DNA of 23,092 nt from Moraxellaceae bacterium (GCA_014378805.1 JACMMY010000111.1:1-23092), one strand, 5' to 3'. Shown: positions 7,344-14,536, numbered from the stretch's first letter. Translations and numbers: made by a program. Notes: generated by a model not told the origin, from the letters alone.

Positions 7344-8487
7344 ACAGATTGATGTTGATGCAATCTTAGCCAATGGTTTTAGCGGTTCGTATCGCCCCAA
7401 CGAAGTATTATTTTTGTTGCAGAAGACTCACTTGGACGCCACGCCAACTGCTGAAAAAGAGCGCTTGATTCAATCGGGCGCCAAGCATTATTCACAAATG
7501 ATTAGCATCGAGCACTCCCCAAGCGAGCGGCATTTGCAATTGTTTGCCACAGCATTGGCGCAAAACGCCACACGAATGGCCACAGAAGTTCAAATGCTGG
7601 CACAACGGCTGGCGCAAGAATTTACGGCGCCAATTGTGTTAGTCAGTTTTGTCCGCGCTGGCGTGCCTTTAGGCGTGTTGTTGTACCACGCGTTAGCCGA
7701 TTTATCGGTGGAAGCGGTGCATTATGGCATTAGCATTGTGCGTGATCGCGGTATCGACTATGCGGCACTCGAAACCATTGTGGCCAAACATGGCGCGCAA
7801 TCATTGGTTTTTGTCGATGGTTGGACGGGCAAAGGAGCGATTAGCAAACAGCTTGAGCAGAGCTTAGGACAAGATCCACGTTTTGCACATCCAACCCGTG
7901 ATTGTTTGCCGTTGGTCACTTTGGCCGATGTCGGCGGTTGTGCGTGGCTCGCTGCAAGTGGTGATGATTGGTTGATTCCGTCAGGTATTTTGGGTTCAAC
8001 CATTTCAGGGTTGATCTCGCGCAGTATTTGTATCGGCGACGCGCTCACTGCTGAGACTGTGAACAACGACAATTTGGATCAATGGCATGGTTGTATTGAG
8101 TATCATCATCTTGCTGAGTTTGATCAATCAACACAGTTTATTGACCAGATTAACCAGATTCGCCGCCAACTGACCGCTGTCGACGCGGCAAAGTGGACAA
8201 GGCAGCAACGTCAAAAACAGCAACAGCAAGCCAGTCATGTGATTCAGCAGATTGCAGATGATTATCAGATTAGTAACTTGAATCGGATTAAACCGGGGAT
8301 TGCTGAAGCGACTCGCGCTATTTTGCGTCGTGTGCCAGAAGTCATTTTATTAAGAGATGAAAAAGACCCTGATACCGCTTTATTGCGCCATTTGGCAGAA
8401 CAAACCAACACCCCGATTAAAATCGTTGGTGAGGCATTAGCGCCTTATCGCGCGGTTACGTTAATCCAAAAACTTGGAGCCGCATAA
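7327..8487 (+). CDS. Phosphoribosyltransferase with C-terminal PELOTA RNA-binding-like domain (StiP family)
   Basis: This 386-residue protein has a large N-terminal phosphoribosyltransferase region (about 1-290). Its PRPP-binding motif is V-F-V-D-G-W-T-G-K-G-A (D164, T167-G170). The C-terminal segment, about 310-386 (LNRIKPGIAEATRAILRR onward), fits the PELOTA/L7Ae-like domain attached to this family. Databases often label the family cysteine protease StiP, but the visible motif supports PRPP binding instead. It is the second PRTase of the operon, so two ribosylation or base-exchange steps are plausible. AAGGAT lies six bases before the ATG, and the gene overlaps the HAD gene by 17 bp. The stop and the next start overlap as TAATG. 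The PELOTA domain hints that RNA or a ribonucleotide is sensed or modified, which is speculative. Confidence 0.87.
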   Translation: MAITNKQIDVDAILANGFSGSYRPNEVLFLLQKTHLDATPTAEKERLIQSGAKHYSQMISIEHSPSERHLQLFATALAQNATRMATEVQMLAQRLAQEFTAPIVLVSFVRAGVPLGVLLYHALADLSVEAVHYGISIVRDRGIDYAALETIVAKHGAQSLVFVDGWTGKGAISKQLEQSLGQDPRFAHPTRDCLPLVTLADVGGCAWLAASGDDWLIPSGILGSTISGLISRSICIGDALTAETVNNDNLDQWHGCIEYHHLAEFDQSTQFIDQINQIRRQLTAVDAAKWTRQQRQKQQQQASHVIQQIADDYQISNLNRIKPGIAEATRAILRRVPEVILLRDEKDPDTALLRHLAEQTNTPIKIVGEALAPYRAVTLIQKLGAA

Positions 8488-9401
8488 TGATGCAGTCTGC
8501 ACTCTCTTTAGGCGCAACGATGTATATGCCGGCCACGCGTGATGATTTATGGAGCGTGGTCAAAGGTGAAAAATATCCACAATTACGCTCGGTCGTCATT
8601 TGTTTAGAAGATGCTGTGGCGGAACAAGATGTTGCATACACCTTAACCAACTTACAAGCACTGCTATTCCGTCTTGCAAATGAACCTCGATTAGAGCGGC
8701 ATCCCTTTGTGTCTGTCCGTCCAAGACATCTTGAAATGGCGCGTGAACTGGGTCAATGGCCGCTCATCACGCAAGTAGACGGCATGGTTTTGCCGAAATT
8801 TGGGCTGGATAATCTGCTTGAGTGGCAAAAAATTATTCCAGAATCCTTAATGGTGATGCCGACCTTAGAATCGGCTGAAACCTTTGATATGGTTGCCATG
8901 CGCGAATTGCGCCAAGCCTTACTCCAGGATTTTCGTCCGACGCTGGCCTTGCGCATTGGCGGCAATGATTTGCTGGGTTGTCTGGGGCTTAGACGCCCTG
9001 TCCATCAGACTATTTATAGAACACCGATAGGTCAGCTGATTGCCAATTTATCGGGTCAATTTTTGCCTTTTGGATTTTCCTTGAGTGCGCCTGTGTTTGA
9101 ACATTTCAGCCAAACGCATTTATTAGAAGAAGAATTGCAGATTGATATTCAACATGGTTTGTCGGGTAAAACCATCATCCATCCTTCGCAAATTGAATTG
9201 GTGCATCGTGCCTATCAAGTGGAAGAACATGAACTGATTGAGGCGAAAAAAATCTTAGATGTAAACGCCAAAGCGGTATTTGAATGTCATGGCAGCATGT
9301 TAGAACCGACCACACACCGCCGTTGGGCGCAGCGGATATTGGAGCGTGCGACTATGTTCGGGATTAAAAATGCCAGCCTCCATCTTTATAACGTGCAATA
9401 A
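8487..9401 (+). CDS. HpcH/HpaI aldolase/citrate lyase (CitE-like) family protein
   Basis: This 304-residue protein is a CitE-like TIM barrel. V-I-C-L-E-D-A-V (E41, D42) after the first strand, the V-R-P-R and V-L-P-K-F-G strands, M-P-T-L-E-S, R-I-G-G-N-D-L-L-G and S-G-K-T-I-I-H-P-S-Q-I are all family signatures. The acidic pair and later carboxylate residues would bind Mg2+ for cleavage or formation of a C-C bond in an acyl-type substrate. There are no citrate-lyase partner subunits, so ordinary citrate fermentation is unlikely. Its place as the last gene of the ATP-grasp/PRTase/HAD/PRTase unit points to a role in making or processing the module's metabolite. The start overlaps the upstream stop (TAATG) with GGAG just before it. 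A strong terminator follows 47 bp downstream. Confidence 0.88.
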   Translation: MMQSALSLGATMYMPATRDDLWSVVKGEKYPQLRSVVICLEDAVAEQDVAYTLTNLQALLFRLANEPRLERHPFVSVRPRHLEMARELGQWPLITQVDGMVLPKFGLDNLLEWQKIIPESLMVMPTLESAETFDMVAMRELRQALLQDFRPTLALRIGGNDLLGCLGLRRPVHQTIYRTPIGQLIANLSGQFLPFGFSLSAPVFEHFSQTHLLEEELQIDIQHGLSGKTIIHPSQIELVHRAYQVEEHELIEAKKILDVNAKAVFECHGSMLEPTTHRRWAQRILERATMFGIKNASLHLYNVQ

Positions 9402-9448
9402 ACGGTACAGCATACTTTAAGCTGTAGTTTAAATCTTCAAGCACTTAA

Positions 9449-9496
9449 ATCAAAAAAGACCCTCACAATATCGGTATTGTGAGGGTCTTTTTTGAT
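9449..9496. terminator. Bidirectional intrinsic terminator between the Ter module and folA
   Basis: A perfect 22-bp stem (9449-9470 pairing with 9475-9496) is closed by a TCGG tetraloop. The arms end in runs of six A and six T, so the hairpin works in both directions. It stops the plus-strand enzyme operon and the minus-strand folA transcript, whose stop codon lies 40 bp away. Confidence 0.92.
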
Positions 9497-9535
9497 CAAT
9501 ATTGCGTGATATCAAAACAGACAAAGTCATCGTTT

Positions 9536-10054
9536 CTACGCCGTTTTGCGATAAGTCACAAAGCTAAACTTTACACCTGTTGTCGCATCAACTTGTTCAT
9601 TTTCTGTATGTGCTTTGATCCACTCGGGAGGAATAGCAGGGTAGTAGGCTTCACCCGCGACATCGAGTGCAACATGAGTCAACTCTAGTCGATCAGCGAT
9701 AGGCATCGTTAAAGTAAACAGCTCACCACCACCAATGATGTACAACGATGATTGACCGCGCGCAATCGCTTCGGCAGTTGCACCTTGAATCAATCCATCG
9801 AGCGTGTGCTCGACATGTACGCCTTCGTGTGTCCAATCGGTTTGACGGGTCAAAACCCAATGACTACGATTCGGCAGTAAGCGACCCAGCGAATCAAACG
9901 TCTTACGACCCATGACAATGACGCCACCTTGTGTAATCTGCTTGAAGTGCTGTAAATCAGCAGGCAAATGCCATGGCAACTGATTATCCACACCGATACA
10001 ATTTTTCTCGTCCAGGGCAACCACATGGACGATTTCGATAGCGTTTGAAGTCAT
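9536..10054 (-). CDS. folA: Dihydrofolate reductase
   Basis: This 172-residue protein has the DHFR hallmarks: the early I-G-V-D-N-Q-L-P-W-H-L-P-A-D-L segment (substrate-binding loop with the catalytic acid), V-M-G-R-K-T-F-D-S-L-G for NADPH binding, and I-I-G-G-G-E-L-F near residue 110. It reduces dihydrofolate to tetrahydrofolate with NADPH and regenerates the cofactor oxidised by the neighbouring ThyA. It is a little longer than the typical 160-residue enterobacterial enzyme. AAGGAT precedes the ATG. It lies 144 bp downstream of thyA, a gap that carries two copies of a hairpin repeat, so it may be partly co-transcribed with lgt-thyA. Confidence 0.96.
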   Translation of the reverse strand: MTSNAIEIVHVVALDEKNCIGVDNQLPWHLPADLQHFKQITQGGVIVMGRKTFDSLGRLLPNRSHWVLTRQTDWTHEGVHVEHTLDGLIQGATAEAIARGQSSLYIIGGGELFTLTMPIADRLELTHVALDVAGEAYYPAIPPEWIKAHTENEQVDATTGVKFSFVTYRKTA

Positions 10055-10068
10055 GAGTATCCTTTTTT

Positions 10069-10103
10069 CTTTTGCTTTGAAGTCTTCCCTTTCAAGGGGA
10101 AGA
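10069..10103. repeat. 35-bp hairpin repeat, copy 1 (thyA-folA spacer)
   Basis: It shares CTTTTGC.TTGAAGTCTTCCC with copy 2 at 10151. The right half (TCTTCCCTTTCAAGGGGAAGA) folds back on itself almost completely. It lies 15 bp upstream of the folA start codon, so it falls in or next to the folA leader. Confidence 0.65.
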
Positions 10104-10150
10104 TTTGGAAGTCTATGTATGCGTTAACAGTTGAAATGTATTCTGCAATG

Positions 10151-10185
10151 CTTTTGCGTTGAAGTCTTCCCCCTCAGGGGAAAGA
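10151..10185. repeat. 35-bp hairpin repeat, copy 2 (thyA-folA spacer)
   Basis: The first 21 bases match copy 1 at 20 positions. The right half keeps the hairpin character (TCTTCCCC and GGGGAAAGA) with small changes. It lies 13 bp beyond the thyA stop codon and 82 bp from copy 1 in the same orientation. Confidence 0.65.
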
Positions 10186-10198
10186 GACAGGCATTACC

Positions 10199-11041
10199 TT
10201 AAACCGCAACAGGCGCTTTAATCGCTGGATGATGTTGATAGTTCTCTAACTCTAAGTCCGCATATTCAAATGCAAAAAGATCGGTAATCGCAGGATTGAT
10301 TTTGAGCTTCGGCAATGGCAATGGTTCACGGCTCAATTGCAAAGTCGTTTGCTCAAAATGATTGCTATACAAATGACTATCGCCACCCGTCCAGACAAAT
10401 TCACCGACTTCCAATCCCGTCACTTGGGCAATCAAATGCGTGAGCAACGCATAACTGGCAATATTAAACGGCACGCCCAAGAAAATATCCGCGCTACGTT
10501 GATAAAGCTGACATGACAATTTGCTATTGGCGACATAAAACTGGAACATCGTATGGCAGGGTGGCAAAGCCACTTGTCCTGCTTCAGCAGGATTCCAACC
10601 AGAGACAATCAGACGACGTGAATCAGGATTAGTTTTGATTTCATTGATGAGCCATGAAATTTGATCGAAACCATCTTTCTGATACGTGCCATCAGGGTTT
10701 TTGGTTGCACCGAAGTTACGCCATTGATGACCATAGACTGCGCCCAAATCACCTTCATTGCGCCCGAAACGCGCGCATTGTTCTGCGGTTGCCCATTCAT
10801 TCCAAATCGATACGCCGTTATCTTTTAGATATTGGACATTGGTATCACCTTTGAGAAACCACAGCAACTCAACGGCAACGGATTTGAAGTGCACACGTTT
10901 GGTCGTGAGAATCGGAAAACCTTTTTGCAAATCAAAGCGCATTTGATAGCCAAACACCGAACGCGTACCTGTGCCTGTACGGTCTGTTTTATCAACGCCA
11001 TGCGTTAAAACATGGCGCATCAGGTCGAGGTAGTTATTCAT
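10199..11041 (-). CDS. thyA: Thymidylate synthase
   Basis: This 280-residue ThyA makes dTMP from dUMP using methylene-tetrahydrofolate. Visible features are D-R-T-G-T-G-T (phosphate-binding arginine loop), the catalytic cysteine C162 in L-P-P-C-H-T-M-F-Q-F, and the Q-R-S-A-D-I-F-L-G-V-P-F-N-I-A-S-Y block that binds dUMP. Length is near the 264-residue E. coli enzyme. The frame stays open 26 codons further upstream, but the ATG at 11041 gives the conserved MNNYLDLM start, has AGAGGG upstream and overlaps the lgt stop as ATGA. The gene is therefore probably translationally coupled to lgt. Confidence 0.97.
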   Translation of the reverse strand: MNNYLDLMRHVLTHGVDKTDRTGTGTRSVFGYQMRFDLQKGFPILTTKRVHFKSVAVELLWFLKGDTNVQYLKDNGVSIWNEWATAEQCARFGRNEGDLGAVYGHQWRNFGATKNPDGTYQKDGFDQISWLINEIKTNPDSRRLIVSGWNPAEAGQVALPPCHTMFQFYVANSKLSCQLYQRSADIFLGVPFNIASYALLTHLIAQVTGLEVGEFVWTGGDSHLYSNHFEQTTLQLSREPLPLPKLKINPAITDLFAFEYADLELENYQHHPAIKAPVAV

Positions 11042-11871
11042 GCTTGTTTGCCCTCTGGCGTGTTCTTTTTGCTGCCCCAATCGTAGATGCCGCGATGATA
11101 GGCATACCACAACATCCATATCCCAATGGCGAGCATTGGAACGGTCAATAATTGTCCTTTACTCATCCAACCGAACCATAAATGCTGGTCAAAATCAGGT
11201 TCGCGGAAAAATTCAATCCCGAATCGTGCTGCGCCATAACCTAATAGGAACAGTGCCGAAATCGCCATGCGTGGACGCGGTTTTGCTGAGAACCACCACA
11301 ATAGCAAAAACAGGGCTAAGCCTTCAAATGTTGCTTCATACAGCTGTGATGGATGACGTAACACATCGCCGCCTGTTGGAAACTTCATCGCCAGTGCGAA
11401 AGTCTGGTCAATAACAGGGCGACCCCACAATTCATCATTGATAAAGTTACCTATTCGCCCAAACATCAATCCAGTCGGAACGCAGGGTGCAATGAAATCA
11501 AGGGTTTGAAAGGCTGTTTTGCCATGTTTACGCGCAAAGAAGACCATCGCGAGCATCACGCCAATGAACCCCCCATGGAAACTCATGCCGCCTTGCCACA
11601 CTTTAAATAGTGACAGCGGATTGCTGAGTAGTGCATCTGATTGGTAAAACAGCATGTAACCAATACGACCACCTAGAATCACACCCAGTGCACCATAAAA
11701 CACTAAGTCGGAGACGTATTCTTCTGTCCAACCGCGCTCCGATTGGCGCGCGCGAAACAGCGCAAGCCCATAAGCACTGGCGAACGCGAGGAGGTACATC
11801 ACACCATACCAATGAATTTTAAGAGGACCCACTGCGAGTGCAATAGGATCGATTTGAGGGTAGGTCAACAT
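11038..11871 (-). CDS. lgt: Prolipoprotein diacylglyceryl transferase
   Basis: This 277-residue inner-membrane protein has about seven hydrophobic segments. It carries the Lgt signature G-R-I-G-N-F-I-N-D-E-L-W-G-R-P (R139 matching the essential arginine near 143 in E. coli), and H-W-Y-G and S-F-H-G-G-F-I-G are also present. It moves diacylglycerol from phosphatidylglycerol onto the lipobox cysteine of prelipoproteins, the first step of lipoprotein maturation. It leads the lgt-thyA unit and is divergent from the NRDE-family gene across 98 bp. Confidence 0.96.
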   Translation of the reverse strand: MLTYPQIDPIALAVGPLKIHWYGVMYLLAFASAYGLALFRARQSERGWTEEYVSDLVFYGALGVILGGRIGYMLFYQSDALLSNPLSLFKVWQGGMSFHGGFIGVMLAMVFFARKHGKTAFQTLDFIAPCVPTGLMFGRIGNFINDELWGRPVIDQTFALAMKFPTGGDVLRHPSQLYEATFEGLALFLLLWWFSAKPRPRMAISALFLLGYGAARFGIEFFREPDFDQHLWFGWMSKGQLLTVPMLAIGIWMLWYAYHRGIYDWGSKKNTPEGKQA

Positions 11872-11969
11872 GGGTGGCTCGTTGTATCTAAATCAAAGTG
11901 ATGGCATTCTAGCGTATTCCGTTATTGCTTATTTCTATTTTATTGTTTCAGTTTTGAGTTCAATCCCTT

Positions 11970-12731
11970 ATGTGTATTGTTGTATTAGCGTGGCAGACTG
12001 TTCCGAATAGACCGCTCATCTTATTCGGTAATCGTGATGAGTTCTTTAATCGTGATGCTGCGCCGCTCGCCATTTGGTCGCAAAGTTCGATCATCGCTGG
12101 GCTTGACTTGCAGTCAGGCGGTACGTGGTTGGGAATAACGTCAACAGGCCGTTGGGCGGTAATTACGAATTATCGTGAAAAACCCAGCGCGTCTGTCGAT
12201 GTCATTACGCGTGGGGCATTGGTTGCTGATTATTTAAATGGAAATAGTGAACCGTTGGCATTTCTGCAATCGGTCAATCAAGCACACTATGCAGGATTTA
12301 ATTTGATTGTCGGGACGTTGACTGATGCTGCTGTTTTGGGTAATCGTGGGATGCCTGCACAAGCGTTAACTGCTGGAATACATGTGCTGAGTAATGCATT
12401 GCTTGATATGCCGTGGCCAAAAACCAATCGATTGTTGCAGGGTTTTCAATCGTTAGATTTAACCGTGGACGATGATGTTCTAGTTGCCAATGGTTTTACG
12501 CTGCTCGATGATGAAACACAAGCGCCCGTTGAGAGTTTACCGCATACAGGAATTGGCATTGAGATGGAAAAAGTCTTGTCGTCGATTCGGATTGATAGTC
12601 CGATTTATGGAACGCGCGTTTCGAGTGTTTTACTGTTGGGTAATGAGGGATATACGTTTGCGGAAAAGACGTTGAGGCCTGTGGAGGGTGGGGTGGTTAG
12701 GTTGGAAGGGAAATATAACTTTGAAATCTAA
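11970..12731 (+). CDS. NRDE/TANGO2-family protein
   Basis: This 253-residue protein begins M-C-I-V-V-L-A-W and has the family-naming N-R-D-E motif at residues 21-24. G-G-T-W-L-G and N-Y-R follow, both typical of TANGO2-like proteins. The conserved cysteine at position 2 is kept. Bacterial members have no firmly known reaction; human TANGO2 is linked to metabolic crisis and has been proposed to act in haem or lipid handling. It stands alone on the plus strand between lgt and a broken small gene. No clear ribosome binding site is visible. Codon use does not look foreign. The family call is firm and the function unknown. Confidence 0.88.
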   Translation: MCIVVLAWQTVPNRPLILFGNRDEFFNRDAAPLAIWSQSSIIAGLDLQSGGTWLGITSTGRWAVITNYREKPSASVDVITRGALVADYLNGNSEPLAFLQSVNQAHYAGFNLIVGTLTDAAVLGNRGMPAQALTAGIHVLSNALLDMPWPKTNRLLQGFQSLDLTVDDDVLVANGFTLLDDETQAPVESLPHTGIGIEMEKVLSSIRIDSPIYGTRVSSVLLLGNEGYTFAEKTLRPVEGGVVRLEGKYNFEI

Positions 12732-12735
12732 AAGT

Positions 12736-12839
12736 AGTTCATTGAGCCTGCGGTAATTGAGCTTGTCGAAATATCGAAATGAGCGGTATATGTTAATAAA
12801 CTTTAGATGTGGGCGGCACTTGGACAGGCTCAGTGAGCT
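12736..12839. repeat. Short palindromic element with 15-bp terminal inverted repeats
   Basis: AGTTCATTGAGCCTG (12736-12750) and CAGGCTCAGTGAGCT (12825-12839) are inverted copies matching at 13 of 15 positions. An inner TTGAGCTTGTCGAAAT segment (12768-12783 region) with a TCGAAATATCGAA mini-palindrome resembles common dispersed intergenic repeats. It starts five bases after the NRDE gene. No ORF lies inside it, so it is a possible non-autonomous mobile or REP-like element. Confidence 0.5.
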
Positions 12840-12896
12840 AATTTTTCTTGGAGGTCTATTTCCAAGATCAGCTGCGCATAAATCTAATAAAACGAC

Positions 12897-13252
12897 ATGG
12901 TGAAGCATTTAAATATTGATGAAAAAATTGCTGCTTATAAGAAGCTGATGAGACTCAGGAAGATATTTTTTATTTCATTTTTTTATGTCCGCTAGTACCT
13001 ATTATTTTAATAATAGTGAGTTCTTTGATAAAGCATCCGATTGATGAAGACACTTTGCTCAAAATATCTCCTTTAATAGTTTTTCCTATTATTTTCTTTA
13101 ACGGCATGCGGCTTATGGCATACGATCATTGCCCATGGTGTAAGAGCAGTTTTTTTGTCATAGATACAGTAGGCTATAGTGGATCTAACTTACTGTTTAG
13201 AAAACATTGTAGGTCGTGCGGAGAACCAAAGAACGTCGATCATTCTAAATAA
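12897..13252 (+). pseudogene. Small membrane zinc-ribbon protein gene, frameshifted in a T7 run
   Basis: From the ATG at 12897 the frame reads MVKHLNIDEKIAAYKKLMRL and a hydrophobic start, then meets TAG at 12993-12995. From about 12983 another frame continues L-C-P-L-V-P-I-I-L-I-I-V-S-S, a second hydrophobic stretch, and CPWC...CRSC, ending at 13252. Adding one T to the seven-T run at 12978-12984, or a -1 ribosomal slip there, joins them into a 118-residue protein. That protein has a charged N-terminus, two likely membrane segments and a four-cysteine zinc ribbon (C79, C82, C105, C108). Alternatively only the 78-residue C-terminal part is made from the GTG at 13016, but that lacks a ribosome binding site. 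I do not recognise a named family. Function is unknown. Confidence 0.6.
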
Positions 13253-13271
13253 GCATTATAAAACTCTAATC

Positions 13272-13344
13272 CCCAACGCGCGTAAGTTGGGCTGACTATG
13301 TAGGCTGGTGTTGAGGAACGAAGCCCAACGATAAAAAATCTACA
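13272..13344. repeat. Dispersed-type palindromic repeat upstream of the rdgB stop
   Basis: CCCAAC (13272-13277) pairs with GTTGGG (13286-13291), and GTTGGGCT (13286-13293) also pairs with AGCCCAAC (13322-13329), giving two competing hairpins. The TTGAGGAACGAAGCCCAAC segment is of a kind seen repeatedly between genes in many proteobacteria. It lies between the broken zinc-ribbon gene and the convergent rdgB end and may act as a weak bidirectional stop. Confidence 0.5.
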
Positions 13345-13353
13345 TGCTGATTG

Positions 13354-13971
13354 TCATCCCGCCAACATCGCCGCCCGAAACTGTGCCATCGCAATACCAC
13401 GATGACTGATTTTATTTTTCTCTAATTTTTCCAATTCCGCGCTGGCTTTGCCTAATTCAGGCAACCAAAACAGCGGATCATAGCCAAAACCCCCTTCGCC
13501 GCGGATTTCTTCCAAAATCTCACCCTGCCAAATGCCCTGACAAATCAGTGGTAACGGATCTTCTGCATGACGAACCAATGCCAAGACACAGACAAACATC
13601 GCTGGAATCGGTTGTCCGTTGCGATGTGGTTTGAGTTTTTCGAGCAGGGTTTGATTGTTGAGCGCATCATTACCATGTTCACCGCCAAACCGAGCCGAAT
13701 AAATGCCAGGTGCACCGCCCAAGATCGGAACGCACAGTCCTGAATCATCGGCGAGCGCTGCATGTCCTGAGGCTTTTGCTGCATGACGCGCCTTGATCAG
13801 CGCATTTTCGACAAAACTGAGTCCATCCTCAATCGCGTCAATAATCCCCAGTTGCCCTTGTGCAATCACTTGAATTGGTAATGCCGCAAATTCAAACAAT
13901 GAATTGAATTCTTTGATTTTACCTTGATTATTGCTGGCAAGGATTAAGGTGTTGTCGGCGAAAGAATACAT
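13354..13971 (-). CDS. rdgB: dITP/XTP pyrophosphatase (RdgB/HAM1 family)
   Basis: This 205-residue protein carries all main HAM1 signatures: S-N-N-Q-G-K at 13-18 for substrate binding, A-D-D-S-G-L with metal-binding D75/D76, G-E-G-G-F-G-Y-D-P-L-F, and I-S-H-R near the C-terminus. It hydrolyses dITP, ITP and XTP to monophosphates and keeps deaminated purines out of DNA and RNA. It is in the usual size range of the family. The ribosome binding site is weak. A terminator separates it from the upstream ferritin-like gene, so it probably has its own promoter in the short AT-rich gap before its start. Confidence 0.96.
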   Translation of the reverse strand: MYSFADNTLILASNNQGKIKEFNSLFEFAALPIQVIAQGQLGIIDAIEDGLSFVENALIKARHAAKASGHAALADDSGLCVPILGGAPGIYSARFGGEHGNDALNNQTLLEKLKPHRNGQPIPAMFVCVLALVRHAEDPLPLICQGIWQGEILEEIRGEGGFGYDPLFWLPELGKASAELEKLEKNKISHRGIAMAQFRAAMLAG

Positions 13972-14017
13972 GGTTTAAATCGTTTTGAGGATTGATGCGT
14001 TATTGTAATCATCAGCA

Positions 14018-14057
14018 TAAAAAAACGCGATAGCAAGTAGAGTGCTATCGCGTTTTT
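14018..14057. terminator. Bidirectional intrinsic terminator after the ferritin-like gene
   Basis: A perfect 15-bp stem (14021-14035 pairing with 14043-14057) with a seven-base loop is flanked by A and T runs. On the minus strand the T run follows the hairpin, about 50 bp after the end of the ferritin-like gene and 46 bp before the rdgB start. Confidence 0.88.
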
Positions 14058-14108
14058 GGATCAATCAATCAATTCATTCTTTGATGCACTACTGATTTTT
14101 TTTAGCAG

Positions 14109-14417
14109 TTATGATTCAGATTCTTCCTCAATTTCAAGGATATTCTGCCCATCTTTGAACAAATAGGTGCGCAAGTTCTTGTCCATGACTGGATCTCGAC
14201 GGCGAATCCATTCCAACACCATTGCGGCATGTTCCTTTTCTTCATTCGCATTATGCAGCATGATCTCGCGCAGCTCTTTGTTTTTGCAGGCGTATGCTCG
14301 TTGTGCGTACCAATCTACCGCTTCAAGTTCTTCCATCAGTGACTCGATGGCGCGATGCATGTCGCGCACATCATCACTGAGTTCAGCTGTGGGCTCATGA
14401 TAGCCTTCGTGTGACAT
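14109..14417 (-). CDS. Encapsulated-ferritin-type (EncFtn) ferroxidase-like protein
   Basis: This 102-residue protein has a single long helical pair with M-E-E-L-E-A-V-D-W-Y at 28-37 and N-E-E-K-E-H-A-A-M at 58-66. By alignment from memory with Rhodospirillum rubrum EncFtn (offset two), E30, E60 and H63 correspond to its iron ligands E32, E62 and H65, and W36/Y37 to W38/Y39. EncFtn forms a ring of dimers that oxidises Fe2+ inside an encapsulin shell. This copy ends in an acidic tail (LEIEEESES) without the hydrophobic targeting peptide, and no encapsulin gene is in the window, so it may act free in the cytoplasm. The frame is open further upstream, but the ATG at 14417 has GGAGA eight bases before it and gives the family-typical N-terminus. 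A terminator follows. Confidence 0.85.
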   Translation of the reverse strand: MSHEGYHEPTAELSDDVRDMHRAIESLMEELEAVDWYAQRAYACKNKELREIMLHNANEEKEHAAMVLEWIRRRDPVMDKNLRTYLFKDGQNILEIEEESES

Positions 14418-14487
14418 GGTCTTCTCCGATGTTTTATTCAGTGTGACATTGAGACTTCGATCATAGCGAGCTAACAAAAGAGGTGAG

Positions 14488-14511
14488 TACATTGTTTGTG
14501 CGACAAATGTA
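14488..14511. promoter_or_regulatory. Imperfect inverted repeat upstream of the ferritin-like gene
   Basis: The segment begins TACATT and ends AATGTA, with TTTGT and ACAAA partly pairing inside. It lies about 70-95 bp upstream of the gene start. It may be an operator for an iron or oxidative stress regulator; the sequence is not a clear Fur box. Confidence 0.3.
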
Positions 14512-14536
14512 ATAAACCGTAGGAAGACCACCCCAT

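Noticed and set aside
7327..8487. Cysteine protease (StiP label used for this family)
   Set aside because: The clear PRPP-loop motif and the phosphoribosyltransferase-type layout with a PELOTA tail explain the protein better; no protease dyad could be identified.
8487..9401. Citrate lyase subunit of a citrate fermentation operon
   Set aside because: No CitD, CitF, CitC or CitG genes accompany it; the context is the Ter-associated enzyme set.
11042..11119. 26-codon extension of thyA into lgt
   Set aside because: It overlaps lgt in another frame and the canonical ThyA start with an ATGA overlap and an AGAGGG site lies at 11041.
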